This document shows, in pieces, positions 9,349 to 18,813 of a stretch of 64,000 nucleotides of DNA. The DNA lies in the NCBI RefSeq assembly GCF_013364195.1, contig NZ_CP054918.1, positions 3,027,001 to 3,091,000 on the forward strand. The letters are read 5' to 3'. This DNA is from Streptomyces sp. NA04227. GTDB taxonomy: Bacteria > Actinomycetota > Actinomycetes > Streptomycetales > Streptomycetaceae. Made by a program: the position numbers and the translations under genes. The stretch's first letter is position 1. Each line of letters begins with the position of its first letter. The notes beneath the pieces were generated by a model. That model made no database searches. It saw only the letters and a program-made list of their open reading frames with translations, and was not told the origin of the DNA.

Positions 9349-11376
9349 ATGGGAACGGGGACAAGGGCGGCAGGCCGCGCGCCGGGGGAGGCGATTGCGC
9401 CGGGGGAGGCGATTGCGCCAGGGCAGAGGGGAACGGCGCAGACGGGAACGGCGCAGTCCTCGGCTGGGTCGGGTGAGCATGCCCGTAGGGAACGGGTACC
9501 GAAGTCGCGGGCGTCGAGGCCGAGTTCCGAGCTGACGAAGGCGAAGACCCACGGGGTGGGCGCAGCGCCTCGGGCATCGGACCCGCTGACCCTGGCAGCG
9601 GAGCAGCAGCCGTCAGCAGCGAAGGCGAAGTCCCGGAAGTCGAAGAAGACCAGCAAGGGGCCCGAAGGCCCGCCGAAGCCGAAGCTGGAGCCGTTGTCGG
9701 CGGATGAACTCCTCCCCTGCCTCCTGGGCCTCGAGACCCTGGACCACTGGGCCGAGGTGCTCCGCGAGCAGCCACCGTCGCCGCAATCCGCGGGACTTCT
9801 CGACGTACTGAGCCCCGAACTCCTCACTCCCCGCGGCCGTATCGACGCGCTCGCCGCACTGGAACGGCACATCTCCTGGCTCCAGGCCAAGCAGATGGAC
9901 ATGCTCGCCGCCATCGCCGCCCATACCGAGGAACACACTCCGCCGGCCAGCACAGCCACTCCCACCGATACGTGCGAAGACAGCGGTTCGCCGGGCGACG
10001 CCGCACCCGACGGTCAACCGGGCCCTGTCGCCACTCCGGTGCGGACCTTCGACGAAGAGCTGCTGGGCGACTGGCAGTTCGCTGCCGAAGAGGTGGCCTG
10101 CGCACTCCGGCTGGCCAACAACACGGCCAGCGACCGTCTGCAGACGGCACGGCAGTTGGACTCCAAGTTCCCGACCACCATGAACCTGCTCGGGCGGGGA
10201 GAGATCTCCTACCTGCAGGCGAAGGCGGTAGCCGACGTCTGCGAGACCCTGGACCCGCAGGTCGCCGAGCAGGTCGAGGCATCGGTCGCACCCAAGATGC
10301 CGTTCCAGCCCGCCGGGCGGACAAGGGCGGCACTGCGCCGCGCCATCCACCAAGTCGATCCGCGCGGCGCCGAGGAACGTCACCGCCGACGCAAACAGGA
10401 ACGGGAAACCGTCTGTTACCCGCGGGAGGACGGTATGGCACTGTTCGGCGCCGTCCTCCCCGCGGAGCAGACCGCCCGTATGGAAGCGGCAGTCGACGAG
10501 CACGCGGCCCAGCTCGCCGAGGATGGCCGCAGCCTGCCCCAACGTCGCGCCGACGCCTTGTACGACCTTGTCGTTCACCGAGGCACCACAGCGGCCCGCG
10601 CTCTGCAACCGATCCGCGCCCTGCTCAACCCGCAAGGCAGCACGCCTGGTTCTGACCCCACGTCGTCCGCAGCCACCCCGGCAAACTCGACCGCGATGGC
10701 ACTCCCAACGAAGCTCACAGCATCGGCAGCAACAACGGCGACCGGCGACAAGAGCCCCGCGCTGTGGACTCCCGATGCCGCGGTCGAGGCCGTGCTGAAC
10801 GGCCCGGTCCCCACCACGGATCCCGTACGACGCCGCTCCGGCCGGTCACGCGGTATGGCGGTCGTGCAGGTCACGGTTCCCCTGGACGTACTCATCGGGG
10901 CGGACGACGGCCCTGCCGATCTGACGGGCTACGGCCCCATCACGGCAGAGCAGGCGCGAGCGATCGCCTTCGCGCCGGGCACCGTGTGGCGGCGCCTGAT
11001 CACCCACCCCGAGACCGGCCTGCTGATCAAGAGCGACCCGACCACCTACCGCCCGACGGCGGAAACCGCGAGGCACGTGATCGCACGAGACGGCTGCTGT
11101 GCTTTCCCCAGCTGCCGTGTGCCCGCCTACCGTTGCGACCTCGACCACATCGAACCCTTCCATCACCGCTCCCCGGACCACGGTGGCAAAACGGTGCCCG
11201 ACAATCTTCAACCGCTCTGCCGACGTCACCACCGGCTGAAGACACATCACGGTTGGAAGGTCACCCGGGACTCCAGGACCGGCATCGCGACTTGGACGAG
11301 TCCCGTCGGTCACCGGTACACCAACAAGCCCGTCGCGTACGGGCGGAGTCACGGAGGCAACCGCCCCACATCGTGA
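9349..11376 (+). CDS. DUF222 (13E12-repeat family) HNH endonuclease
   Basis: A 675-aa protein: disordered N-terminus of about 110 residues (including APGEAIAPGEAIAPG from an 18-bp DNA repeat), a DUF222 helical domain (about 120-470) and a C-terminal HNH nuclease motif. The motif is seen as CDLDHIEPF ... DNLQPLCRRHHRLK near residues 595-625, preceded by RDGCCAFPSC. This family is multicopy in actinobacteria and is suspected of mobility, but its natural role is unclear. The ATG at 9349 follows GGGGGCAGGTGTC; an in-frame ATG at 9289 lacks a ribosome-binding site. It sits between afsS and afsK, unlike its regulatory neighbours. 9106-9348 upstream holds no other gene. Confidence 0.88.
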   Translation: MGTGTRAAGRAPGEAIAPGEAIAPGQRGTAQTGTAQSSAGSGEHARRERVPKSRASRPSSELTKAKTHGVGAAPRASDPLTLAAEQQPSAAKAKSRKSKKTSKGPEGPPKPKLEPLSADELLPCLLGLETLDHWAEVLREQPPSPQSAGLLDVLSPELLTPRGRIDALAALERHISWLQAKQMDMLAAIAAHTEEHTPPASTATPTDTCEDSGSPGDAAPDGQPGPVATPVRTFDEELLGDWQFAAEEVACALRLANNTASDRLQTARQLDSKFPTTMNLLGRGEISYLQAKAVADVCETLDPQVAEQVEASVAPKMPFQPAGRTRAALRRAIHQVDPRGAEERHRRRKQERETVCYPREDGMALFGAVLPAEQTARMEAAVDEHAAQLAEDGRSLPQRRADALYDLVVHRGTTAARALQPIRALLNPQGSTPGSDPTSSAATPANSTAMALPTKLTASAATTATGDKSPALWTPDAAVEAVLNGPVPTTDPVRRRSGRSRGMAVVQVTVPLDVLIGADDGPADLTGYGPITAEQARAIAFAPGTVWRRLITHPETGLLIKSDPTTYRPTAETARHVIARDGCCAFPSCRVPAYRCDLDHIEPFHHRSPDHGGKTVPDNLQPLCRRHHRLKTHHGWKVTRDSRTGIATWTSPVGHRYTNKPVAYGRSHGGNRPTS

Positions 11377-11525
11377 ACGCGGCCACCCGCTCCGGGTTCG
11401 TGATGCTGAACGAAACCACGTGCACCACGTGCAGAGAGCCGCGCTCGCCGCGGACCTGCGTGGCGGAGGTTCGTCACCGGGCGTAGCGTCGGAAGGGAGA
11501 GCAGCCCCGAAGGAGGATGCCTGCG

Positions 11526-12524
11526 ATGCGTTCCGCGAGTTTTCGCTATCTCCTCGGGTCGGTTCTTGCTCTCGTCGGAGCGGCGGCCGCCGTCTGGAGC
11601 CCCTTCCGTGCCTGGTACGACGGCCGTCACGGGCGTGACTTCCGCCTGGAGGACCTGTTCAGCAGCACCGGCGTCTCGAATACGAACGCCGAATTGCTCG
11701 GCTCGTTGTTCCTGCCGTTCGCAGTCGCCGCCGTGGTGACCGTCATCGCACTCGCCCTGAGATCACGCCTGCTGCTCGTGCTCGCCGGGTTGATCGTGCT
11801 CGGCTTCACCGCCCTGTGGATGACCCGTCAGGCACAGGAAGACGGCAGCCTGCGGGTGGCCGGAGACGGTACCGGCCTCGATCACGGAGCGGCCATGGCA
11901 CTGGGTGGGGCGCTCCTCCTCCTGCTCGCGGCAGCGGTCCTGCCCGGACGGAAGTCGAAGCGACGGTCCGACCGAGCGGTCTCGTCGGCCCCAACAGCGG
12001 CATACGAGACCGCGGCAGCTCCGCCCCCGGCACCCACAACAACGGCGGTGCCACCGTCTGCGGCGTACGACCGCGCGGGATACGAGTCGAGCCGTACCGG
12101 ATACGAAGCAGGCCGCACCGGACAGGAATCGGCATGGGTCGCCGGGCAGCAGACAGCCCAGCACAACATGCCGGGAGCCGGAGCTCGGGGGAACGAAGAG
12201 GAAGCCCCCACACGTGCGTGGCCGAGTCCCTACACGGCGGGGCGAGCCGCCGCTCAGCCCGCGGAAGCCGACCAGGAAACGGTCGCGGGAAGTTCCGCTG
12301 CCGCCTCGGATTCGCCGGGGTCGCCTGGTTCGCCTGGTTCGCCGACGACCGTCGACAGCTCAACGCCGACTCGCGAGATCGCCTACGGTGCCGATGACAA
12401 CGGCGGCGAGGGGCTGACCCGGATCACCTGGGGTTCGTCATCGGGTTCCTCGGCCGAGGCCCCGAGTAGGCCCTCGAAGGGGCACCGTCCTTGGCGCACC
12501 CACGCGACGCACAAGCGGTCGTAG
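11526..12524 (+). CDS. Membrane protein of unknown function with disordered C-terminus
   Basis: 332 aa. About four transmembrane segments occupy residues 5-145 (SVLALVGAAAAVW, LFLPFAVAAVVTVIALAL, LLLVLAGLIVLGFTALW, AMALGGALLLLLAAAVL). The rest is a Pro/Ala/Ser/Thr-rich cytoplasmic tail with a YE-containing repeat and a SPGSPGSPGSP tract encoded by 9-bp units. AAGGAGG ends nine bases before the ATG at 11526; the ATG at 11517 is too close to it. It lies between the HNH gene and afsK, convergent with afsK. No family is recognised. Membership of the Afs system cannot be inferred from sequence. Confidence 0.8.
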   Translation: MRSASFRYLLGSVLALVGAAAAVWSPFRAWYDGRHGRDFRLEDLFSSTGVSNTNAELLGSLFLPFAVAAVVTVIALALRSRLLLVLAGLIVLGFTALWMTRQAQEDGSLRVAGDGTGLDHGAAMALGGALLLLLAAAVLPGRKSKRRSDRAVSSAPTAAYETAAAPPPAPTTTAVPPSAAYDRAGYESSRTGYEAGRTGQESAWVAGQQTAQHNMPGAGARGNEEEAPTRAWPSPYTAGRAAAQPAEADQETVAGSSAAASDSPGSPGSPGSPTTVDSSTPTREIAYGADDNGGEGLTRITWGSSSGSSAEAPSRPSKGHRPWRTHATHKRS

Positions 12525-12529
12525 GGCTC

Positions 12530-12609
12530 GGTTGCTGCGCGTGCCCGTGGTGCTCGCAGCAACCAGTTGTTCCAGTAACCGCGTTGCTCCCGCGTACCGG
12601 CAACGCGGT
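12530..12609. terminator. Twin stem-loops between convergent genes
   Basis: Two perfect 10-bp hairpins in tandem: 12530-12539 with 12555-12564, and 12578-12587 with 12600-12609. The first starts six bases after the membrane-protein stop. Their position between two convergent genes suggests a bidirectional terminator. The rest of the gap, to 12767, shows nothing else. Confidence 0.8.
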
Positions 12610-12767
12610 GAGAGCAGTCGCGATCGGAGTACGCCGGTTGTGCAGTCAAGGCCGTGGTGGTGCGAGCGCACAAGCAACCCTGTGACGCCATGAGTCGCGG
12701 CAACTCGGGGCGGAGCGCAAGCCACCCAACCGACAGCCAGCCGACCCACAGTTGGCCGACCGCCTCC

Positions 12768-15263
12768 TCAACTCGCCCTGGTCCCGGTCCCCTTCCCCGC
12801 GTCGAGGGCGTAGACGCACCGGTCCTTGCTGCACGCGTAGACCACGCCTGCCTCCACCACGGGAGCGCCGGTGATCTCGCCTCCGGTGGCGAGTTTCCAG
12901 CGCAGGCGGCCGTCGTCGGCCTTCAGCGTGTAGAGCAGGTGGTCCGTGGAGCCGAAGTGGATCCGTCCCTCCGCGACCACGGGGGTGCCGACCACCTCGC
13001 CACCGGCCTGGAACCGCCACTTCGGGGTGCCGGTCACCGCGTCCAAGGTGTAGAGCCCCTTGCCGCTGCCCACATGCACATGACCACCCGCGACGAGTAC
13101 GGGCTCGGTCGAGGAGCGGGACTCGGTGGCGATGCGCCAGCGGTCGCGGCCGTCGGTGGCGTCCAGGGCGTAGACGGTGCCGAGGTAGTCCGCGAGGTAC
13201 ACGCCGCCTCCAGTGACCGCCGGGCCCGGAGCGAAGGCGGGTGGGCTCAGGAACACCGCGGGGGCTTCGAAGTGCCAGCGGACGTGACCGCTGGCCACGT
13301 CGAGGGCGAGGGCTCGGGTACCGGCGGCGACGTAGACGTAACCGTCGGATGCCTGCGTCAGTCGGACCGGTACGCCGCCGCAGGAGGCCGCGTCACCGAT
13401 GGGGTACGACCAGCGCTCGTCGCCGGTGCGGGCTTCGAGGGCGCGCAGTCGGGCGTCCTGCCAGACGTACACGGTGCCGTCGTGGAGCACGGGCCCCGCC
13501 TCGGCGTTCTCGAAGTCGGTCTGGGCCCCGGTGATCTCCCACAGCTTCTGCCCGCTGGACGCCTCCCATGCCTGGACGCCTCCGCCTCGGGTGCCGGTGA
13601 CCACGGTGCCTCGTTCGGCCTGGAGCGAGTAGACCCAGGCGTCCGTGGACAGCCGCCACAGGTCGGTGCCCTCACGGGCGTCGAGAGCGTAGAGGGTGGG
13701 GCCGTCGGAGGCGTGGATGCGTCCGCCTGCCACCGCCATGGACCAGGCGACGTCCCGGGTCTTGAAGCGGCGGCGGCCGGTGCCCACATCGAGTGCGTGC
13801 ACCTCGAAGGAGGTGACGTACACAAGGTCCCCGGCGACGGCGGGCGTGCCCCAGACGTCGTTGGACATCCGGAAGCGCCACGGACGCCAGGCACCGCCGG
13901 AGTCCGCCGCGGGCGCCGGGCTCGGCACGGCTGCTGGTTCGGCGTGAGGGGCGGGGCCCGCCTGGGACCGCGACCAGGAGCCGGCGAGACCCGTCTCGGC
14001 GGCGGGTGCCTGGACCGCAGCGGCACGTGCCTCGGCGACCCTCGGCCCGGGTCCGATCGGGACACGTGCACCGGCCAGGTGCACCGGCGCCGCGTCCGGG
14101 GCTTGGTGGGTGGCTCCGTTTCCGTTCACGTTGCCGGGGCCGCCGCCGTTGGCGTGACCGTTCGCGTTCCAGCCGTCGTCGCCGTTCCAGCCGCCCTCAC
14201 CGGTGGCCGCGGCCTGCGCGGGTGCCGGAGCGTGGGCGGGGGGAACAGGCGAGGAGGGGCCCGGAGCCGGGGCGTGGTGCGGGGGCGGGGCGTGCCGAGG
14301 AGGGGGCGGGGCCGTGGCCGCACTGCTCTTGGGGGCGGCGGGGCGCGGCTTCTCCTTCGAGGCTGGACGACCGTTTCGGCGCGCCTCGATCAGGGCCACG
14401 GCTTGTTCCGGCAACCACGCCGAGGCGGTGCCGCTGTCGTCGGAGCCGGAGGCGAACAGGTGCGGGGCGAGCTGGGCCTGCAGGTCGGCGGGGCTGGGTC
14501 GCTCGGCGGCCTCCATTCCCATGCAGGCGTCGATCAGCGGGCGCAGTTCGTCGGGCAGGCCCTTCAGGTCCGGACCCTCGCGCAGCAGCATGAAGACTGT
14601 CTCCACCGGGTTGGCACCGTGGTACGGCGCGTGCCCCGTGGCCGCGAAGACCAGGGTGGACCCGAGCGAGAACACGTCGCTGGCCCCGGTCACGCTGCGG
14701 GAGTCCTTGGCCTGCTCCGGCGACATGTAGGCAGGGGTGCCCACGGCGACGTTCGTCATGGTCAGCCGGGTGTTGGAGACGCCCGAGGCGATACCGAAGT
14801 CGATGACGCGGGGGCCGTCCTCCACGACCAGGACGTTCGAAGGCTTGAGGTCGCGGTGGACCAAGCCGGCCCCGTGGATGGACTGCAGCGCCTCGGCGAT
14901 TCCGGCGGCGAGCCACCGTACGGCCTGGACCGGCAGCGGTCCGCACTCGTTCACTATTTCTTCGAGGGAGGGCGCCGGTACGTACGCGGTGGCGAGCCAC
15001 GGGACGGCGGCGCGGGGGTCGGCGTCGACGACGGCGGCGGTGTAGAAACCGGAGACCGCGCGGGCGGCCTCCACCTCACGGGTGAAGCGGACGCGGAAGA
15101 GCTGGTCCTCGGCGAGCTCGGTCCTGACCGTCTTGATCGCCACGCGCCGCCCGGAAGCGGAGCGCGCGAGATAGACCAGTCCCATGCCGCCGGCTCCGAG
15201 CCGGCCAAGCACCTCGAACGGACCGATCCGTCTCGGATCATGCTGCGTCAGCTGATCGACCAC
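12768..15263 (-). CDS. afsK: AfsK Ser/Thr protein kinase with PQQ-type beta-propeller
   Basis: 831 aa from GTG 15263, which has GGGGAGG ten bases upstream. N-terminal kinase: glycine loop [17 protein letters not shown] lysine, catalytic HRDLKPSN (His136-Asp138), DFG in IDFGIA, and a Thr-rich activation loop ([11 protein letters not shown]). A Pro/Ala linker of about 150 residues follows, then seven or so PQQ/WD-like propeller repeats ([23 protein letters not shown]). AfsK is a membrane-associated kinase that phosphorylates AfsR and also affects polar growth. No transmembrane helix is evident. Kinase plus PQQ propeller near afsR-afsS is the diagnostic combination. The ORF is open further upstream, but those codons lack conservation-like features. 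Confidence 0.9.
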   Translation of the reverse strand: MVDQLTQHDPRRIGPFEVLGRLGAGGMGLVYLARSASGRRVAIKTVRTELAEDQLFRVRFTREVEAARAVSGFYTAAVVDADPRAAVPWLATAYVPAPSLEEIVNECGPLPVQAVRWLAAGIAEALQSIHGAGLVHRDLKPSNVLVVEDGPRVIDFGIASGVSNTRLTMTNVAVGTPAYMSPEQAKDSRSVTGASDVFSLGSTLVFAATGHAPYHGANPVETVFMLLREGPDLKGLPDELRPLIDACMGMEAAERPSPADLQAQLAPHLFASGSDDSGTASAWLPEQAVALIEARRNGRPASKEKPRPAAPKSSAATAPPPPRHAPPPHHAPAPGPSSPVPPAHAPAPAQAAATGEGGWNGDDGWNANGHANGGGPGNVNGNGATHQAPDAAPVHLAGARVPIGPGPRVAEARAAAVQAPAAETGLAGSWSRSQAGPAPHAEPAAVPSPAPAADSGGAWRPWRFRMSNDVWGTPAVAGDLVYVTSFEVHALDVGTGRRRFKTRDVAWSMAVAGGRIHASDGPTLYALDAREGTDLWRLSTDAWVYSLQAERGTVVTGTRGGGVQAWEASSGQKLWEITGAQTDFENAEAGPVLHDGTVYVWQDARLRALEARTGDERWSYPIGDAASCGGVPVRLTQASDGYVYVAAGTRALALDVASGHVRWHFEAPAVFLSPPAFAPGPAVTGGGVYLADYLGTVYALDATDGRDRWRIATESRSSTEPVLVAGGHVHVGSGKGLYTLDAVTGTPKWRFQAGGEVVGTPVVAEGRIHFGSTDHLLYTLKADDGRLRWKLATGGEITGAPVVEAGVVYACSKDRCVYALDAGKGTGTRAS

Positions 15264-15345
15264 TTGCCTGCCACCTCCCCGTACGGGTCGCTTCTCGAGT
15301 TGCAACCCCGTGCAGCGTCTCACCACCGAAAGGCACGGCGGAACG

Positions 15346-15402
15346 CACCCCGATTCTTCCTGTCCGGGCTCCCGGTTGCGAACCCGGGGCAGGATCGGGG
15401 TG
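15346..15402 (-). other. Long imperfect stem-loop between VOC gene and afsK
   Basis: CACCCCGAT (15346-15354) pairs perfectly with ATCGGGGTG (15394-15402), and inside it CCTG and CCGGG pair with CAGG and CCCGG. It could terminate the VOC transcript or structure the afsK leader. It is the only notable element in the 374-bp gene-free stretch 15264-15637. Confidence 0.55.
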
Positions 15403-15637
15403 TCTCTGGACAAAACCCTCACGAATCCCGCGCCGATACGGCCTCGCAACCCCCATGACCAGGCTGCCGGTCCCCCGTTCAGCCTTCAAGGACTCCACGG
15501 TGCGACACAGGGTTGCCGCCCGCCGCGGGGCCGCGCGTGCAGATCTCATGAAGAACTGGGGACGGAACGCCCGAGTCCGGGCTGGAATGATCGATTCCGG
15601 GGCTTTTCAGCCTTGCGGGGCGGGATGGGGGCGCGCC

Positions 15638-16417
15638 TCACACGTCCTGCAGTACGGCGAACTCCGCTCCCTGGTTGTCGATGAGTACGGCCATACGTCC
15701 GTAGGGAGCCACGTCGAAGGGATCCGCGGTGACCCGGCCGCCGAGGCGGACGACGGAGGCGGCGGTGGCATCGCAGTCGGCGACGTTGAAGTAGACGAGG
15801 AAGTGGGGCGGCAGTTCGGCGGGGAAGGACGCGTCGACGACGCTCCGGCCGCCGACCGCGGTCTGCGGGCCGGGTTCCTCCCCGGCGGGTGACCACATGC
15901 GGAAGTCGAGGACCTCGTCGGGAGCGTCGGTGGTTCCGTAGCCGAAGACGTCCTCGTAGAAGGGGTCGACCTTGGTCTTGTCGCGGCAGTAGACCTCGGT
16001 CCAGCAGAAGGAGCCGGGGCTCTGTTGGAGCTCGAAACCGGTGTGGGTGCCGCCCTGCCACAAGCCGAACACGGCGCCCTCCGGATCGGCGGCCAGCGCC
16101 ATCGTCCCGAACGGCCCCACGGACAACGGCTCCCGTACGACGCCACCGCCCGCCCCGCGGATCCTGCGGCACAGGGCGACGGCGTCGGGGGTGGCGAAGT
16201 AGACCGTCCACACGGTGGGCATGCGGCCGTCCCGCTTCGGGGCGAGGGCGGCGACGTTGCGGCCGTCGCGGTAGGCCTGCGTGTAGAAGCCGTGCTCGCG
16301 CTCGGCGCCGCCGTCGAAGGTCCACTGGAAGAGTTCGCCGTAGAAGCGCTTGCCTGCCTCCAGGTCGGGCAGCATCGCGTCGACCCAACAGGGGACGCCT
16401 TCGGCGGCTTCGGCCAT
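15638..16417 (-). CDS. Two-domain VOC (glyoxalase-fold) protein
   Basis: 259 aa, two vicinal-oxygen-chelate modules. The first spans about residues 8-125 (PCWVDAMLPDL, FYGELFQWTF, DPEGAVFGLW) and the second about 138-257 (CWTEVYCRD, FYEDVFGYGT, LIDNQGAEFAV). Streptomyces homologues are annotated as putative hydroxylases or antibiotic-binding proteins; neither activity can be shown here. GAAGGA eight bases before the ATG at 16417 supports the start. It is divergent from the TetR gene across 386 bp, so the TetR protein may regulate it. Confidence 0.82.
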   Translation of the reverse strand: MAEAAEGVPCWVDAMLPDLEAGKRFYGELFQWTFDGGAEREHGFYTQAYRDGRNVAALAPKRDGRMPTVWTVYFATPDAVALCRRIRGAGGGVVREPLSVGPFGTMALAADPEGAVFGLWQGGTHTGFELQQSPGSFCWTEVYCRDKTKVDPFYEDVFGYGTTDAPDEVLDFRMWSPAGEEPGPQTAVGGRSVVDASFPAELPPHFLVYFNVADCDATAASVVRLGGRVTADPFDVAPYGRMAVLIDNQGAEFAVLQDV

Positions 16418-16751
16418 GGGCACGGTCCTTCCCGTACGTCTCCACAACGGCCCGGCAGGTCCGGTACGTCTCCGCCCCGGGCGGGCCGGCGTGGAGGAGG
16501 GCTGTGGCACCCGTCACAGGCCAAGCTAGCGCGCGCGATGCGTGCGCGCAGGGCGCAGTCGGGCGGCAGGGTGGGCCGGAGGCGCCGGGGTCCCGGGTGG
16601 GGGCGCAGGGCCGCGGGGTCGCGGCCTCGATGCTGCGGAGCCGGGGACCGCCGGGCCCACGGCGGCGGCACGGCGGCGGTACGCGGTCCGGAAACGGCGC
16701 GCGGCGAGCCGGCCACTGTCCGGGAACGGCGTCCAATGTCGCCTCAACCCC

Positions 16752-16769
16752 ATTTGCAGTCGGTCAAAT
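16752..16769 (+). promoter_or_regulatory. Candidate TetR operator
   Basis: ATTTG-N8-CAAAT, an 18-bp dyad in a locally AT-richer patch 34 bases upstream of the TetR start and inside the divergent promoter region. Both size and position fit an autoregulatory TetR site. The rest of 16418-16803 shows GC-rich imperfect palindromes around 16526-16548. Confidence 0.45.
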
Positions 16770-16803
16770 CGCGCTCCGATCACCCCTCGGTAAGCTGACG
16801 GGC

Positions 16804-17451
16804 ATGACAGGACAGGTAAGAACCGTCGACGGCCGTGTGGCCGGGCGGCGCGGTCAGGCGACGCGCCAGAAGCTGCTCGACTGCCTCGGCGAGATGCTCA
16901 GTTCCTCGCCCTACCGGGATGTCAAAGTCATCGATGTGGCGCGCAAGGCGGGTACCTCGCCGGCGACCTTCTACCAGTATTTCCCGGACGTCGAAGGCGC
17001 CGTACTGGAGATCGCGGAGCGCATCGCCGTGGAGGGAGCGGGGCTCAACTCGCTCGTGGAGGAACGTTCCTGGGCCGGTAAGGGCGGCTGGCAGACCTCG
17101 CAGGATCTGGTCGACGGCTTCCTCGACTTCTGGCGCAGAAACGATGCGATCCTGCGGGTGATCGACCTCGGCGCGGCCGAAGGGGACAAACGGTTCTACA
17201 AGATCCGTATGAAGGTCCTCAACTCCGTGACCCACGCGCTCACGGACGCCGTCTCCGAGCTCCAGTCCAAGGGCAAGGTCGACAAGGACCTCAACCCGGC
17301 GGCGATCGCCGGATCCCTCGTCGTGATGCTGGCGGCGGTTGCCTCGCACCAGAAGGGCTTCCAGACCTGGGGCGTCAAGCAGGCGGAGCTCAAGCCCAAC
17401 CTCGCCACGCTCGTGCACCTCGGCGTTACGGGCAGGAAGCCCACGAAGTAG
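16804..17451 (+). CDS. TetR-family transcriptional regulator
   Basis: 215 aa. The N-terminal TetR helix-turn-helix runs from about residue 15 (RGQATRQKLLDCLGEML) through VKVIDVARKAGTSPATFYQYFPD at 40-62. The rest is an all-helical ligand-binding domain ending in LVHLGVTGRKPTK. The ligand is unknown. The ATG at 16804 was chosen because conservation-like sequence starts there; the frame is open far upstream but non-coding. There is only a weak ribosome-binding site (GGTAAG). A dyad in its promoter suggests autoregulation, and the divergent VOC gene is a possible target. Confidence 0.85.
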   Translation: MTGQVRTVDGRVAGRRGQATRQKLLDCLGEMLSSSPYRDVKVIDVARKAGTSPATFYQYFPDVEGAVLEIAERIAVEGAGLNSLVEERSWAGKGGWQTSQDLVDGFLDFWRRNDAILRVIDLGAAEGDKRFYKIRMKVLNSVTHALTDAVSELQSKGKVDKDLNPAAIAGSLVVMLAAVASHQKGFQTWGVKQAELKPNLATLVHLGVTGRKPTK

Positions 17452-17487
17452 GGCCGCAGCAGCCCACCAAGTAGGGCCACGCAGCAG
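17441..17487. repeat. Duplicated TetR gene 3' end, stop codon included
   Basis: CCACGAAGTAGGGCCGCAG (from 17441) recurs as CCACCAAGTAGGGCCACGC (from 17464), so the last two codons and the TAG stop are present twice, 23 bp apart. The remaining gap, 17488-17800, shows no gene or clear motif. Confidence 0.7.
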
Positions 17488-17800
17488 GCGAGTAGCTCGG
17501 CGGGACGCGCCAACTCCCGGCTTGCCGCCCTCGGATGTACCAGCTCCGACAGCCCGTCTCGCCGCCTCGCTCGGGCACTCTTCGTCGTGCAATGGCGCAC
17601 AGCGTTCGTACGACAGCGCACCGCCTTTCCCCTCGGAGCCTCTCCCCCTCGGTGACTCCGCTCCACGGCCCGGCCTTTCTCCCGGTCACTCCGTGCGCCC
17701 CGGCCCGGTTCTGCCTCCGCGCTGCCTCCGCGCTGCCGCCAGTCACCCGTCCCGGCAGGCCGAGCGAACCCCCACATCACCTGCGCGCGACAATCGCCGT

Positions 17801-18661
17801 ATGACCGACTCGTCGGAACCGCGCCGCCCGGATCCCACACCCACACACGCCTCCGGCCGCGCCCAAACCCAAGCGCAGACCCAGGCCCAGGAGCAGGACC
17901 AGGCCCAAACCAAGGCCCAAGCCCGGGAGCAAGCCGAAGGCGAAGCCCAACCCCCCGTCCCCTCCCCTACCCCCGCCCCTTCCCCCACCCAAGCGACCTT
18001 CGACCACCTCCTCCACACCCTCCCCGTCTGGCACCCCTCCCGCACCCAACTGCCCTCCTTCGACACCGAGAGCGCGCCGGACACCCCGCTCCCCCTCTTC
18101 CACGACTGGTTCGCGCAGGCCGCGGCGGCCGGGCAGGCGGAGCCGCAGACGATGTCGCTGGCCACCTCGGACGAGGACGGGCGGGCGGACGTACGCATCG
18201 TGATGCTGCACGGGGCCGATGCCGAAGGCTGGTGGTTCGCGACGCATGCGGGGAGCCGTAAGGGCAGGCAGTTGCGGACGACGCCGTATGCCACGCTCGG
18301 CTTCTACTGGTCCGTGCAAGGGCGCCAAGTACGAGTGCGCGGTGCCGTACGGGCGCAGTCGGGGGAGGCGGGGCAGGCGGATCTGCGGGCGCGTTCGACG
18401 GGAGCGTTGGCTTCGGCGCTGGTCGGCAGGCAGAGCGAACTGCTCGATTCCTACGACCAGTTGGCACGGGCATCCGAGGCGGCCTGGAAGCGGGCGGGCC
18501 GTGAACCCGACGCCCAGGCACCGAGTTGGACCCTGTACCTGCTCGAACCGGACGAGGTCGAGTTCTTCCAGGGCGACATCCACCGACGGCACGTACGCCT
18601 CCGCTACCGCCGCTCCGCCCACCAACCCCCCATCTGGCAAAAGGAATTGCTCTGGCCCTGA
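17801..18661 (+). CDS. Pyridoxamine 5'-phosphate oxidase-family flavoprotein
   Basis: 286 aa. Residues 1-65 are a low-complexity Gln/Ala then Pro/Thr tail (QTQAQTQAQEQDQAQ). The split-barrel PNPOx domain follows: MSLATSDEDGRADVRIVMLHG, GWWFATHAGSRKGRQL, LGFYWSVQGRQVRVRG, and a C-terminal segment ending with LYLLEPDEVEFFQGD and RLRYRR, as in the PdxH dimerisation region. A second PdxH-like gene lies at 44941-45663 and looks like the true pdxH, so this one is probably a paralogue that oxidises or reduces another substrate. No ribosome-binding site is evident. The N-terminal tail is unusual for the family. Confidence 0.8.
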   Translation: MTDSSEPRRPDPTPTHASGRAQTQAQTQAQEQDQAQTKAQAREQAEGEAQPPVPSPTPAPSPTQATFDHLLHTLPVWHPSRTQLPSFDTESAPDTPLPLFHDWFAQAAAAGQAEPQTMSLATSDEDGRADVRIVMLHGADAEGWWFATHAGSRKGRQLRTTPYATLGFYWSVQGRQVRVRGAVRAQSGEAGQADLRARSTGALASALVGRQSELLDSYDQLARASEAAWKRAGREPDAQAPSWTLYLLEPDEVEFFQGDIHRRHVRLRYRRSAHQPPIWQKELLWP

Positions 18662-18663
18662 GC

Positions 18664-18697
18664 CGAGCCCCGCCGCACCACGAGCCCCGCCGCACCC
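18664..18697. repeat. 17-bp tandem duplication after a stop codon
   Basis: CGAGCCCCGCCGCACCm occurs at 18664-18680 and 18681-18697, starting two bases after the TGA. A CCAACCACCAACC tract follows at about 18709-18730. Confidence 0.7.
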
Positions 18698-18813
18698 CGC
18701 CCCACCAGCCACCAACCACCAACCACCAACACGGACCGAACCGTGACCCTTTCGCAATACATTTCACCTTTGACCGAGACCCATCAACTCAAGAGCTGAT
18801 TACTCTCGCGTAC

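Noticed and set aside
12654..15458. 934-codon plus frame opposite afsK
   Set aside because: Antisense shadow; the kinase HRD and DFG motifs and propeller repeats are on the minus strand.
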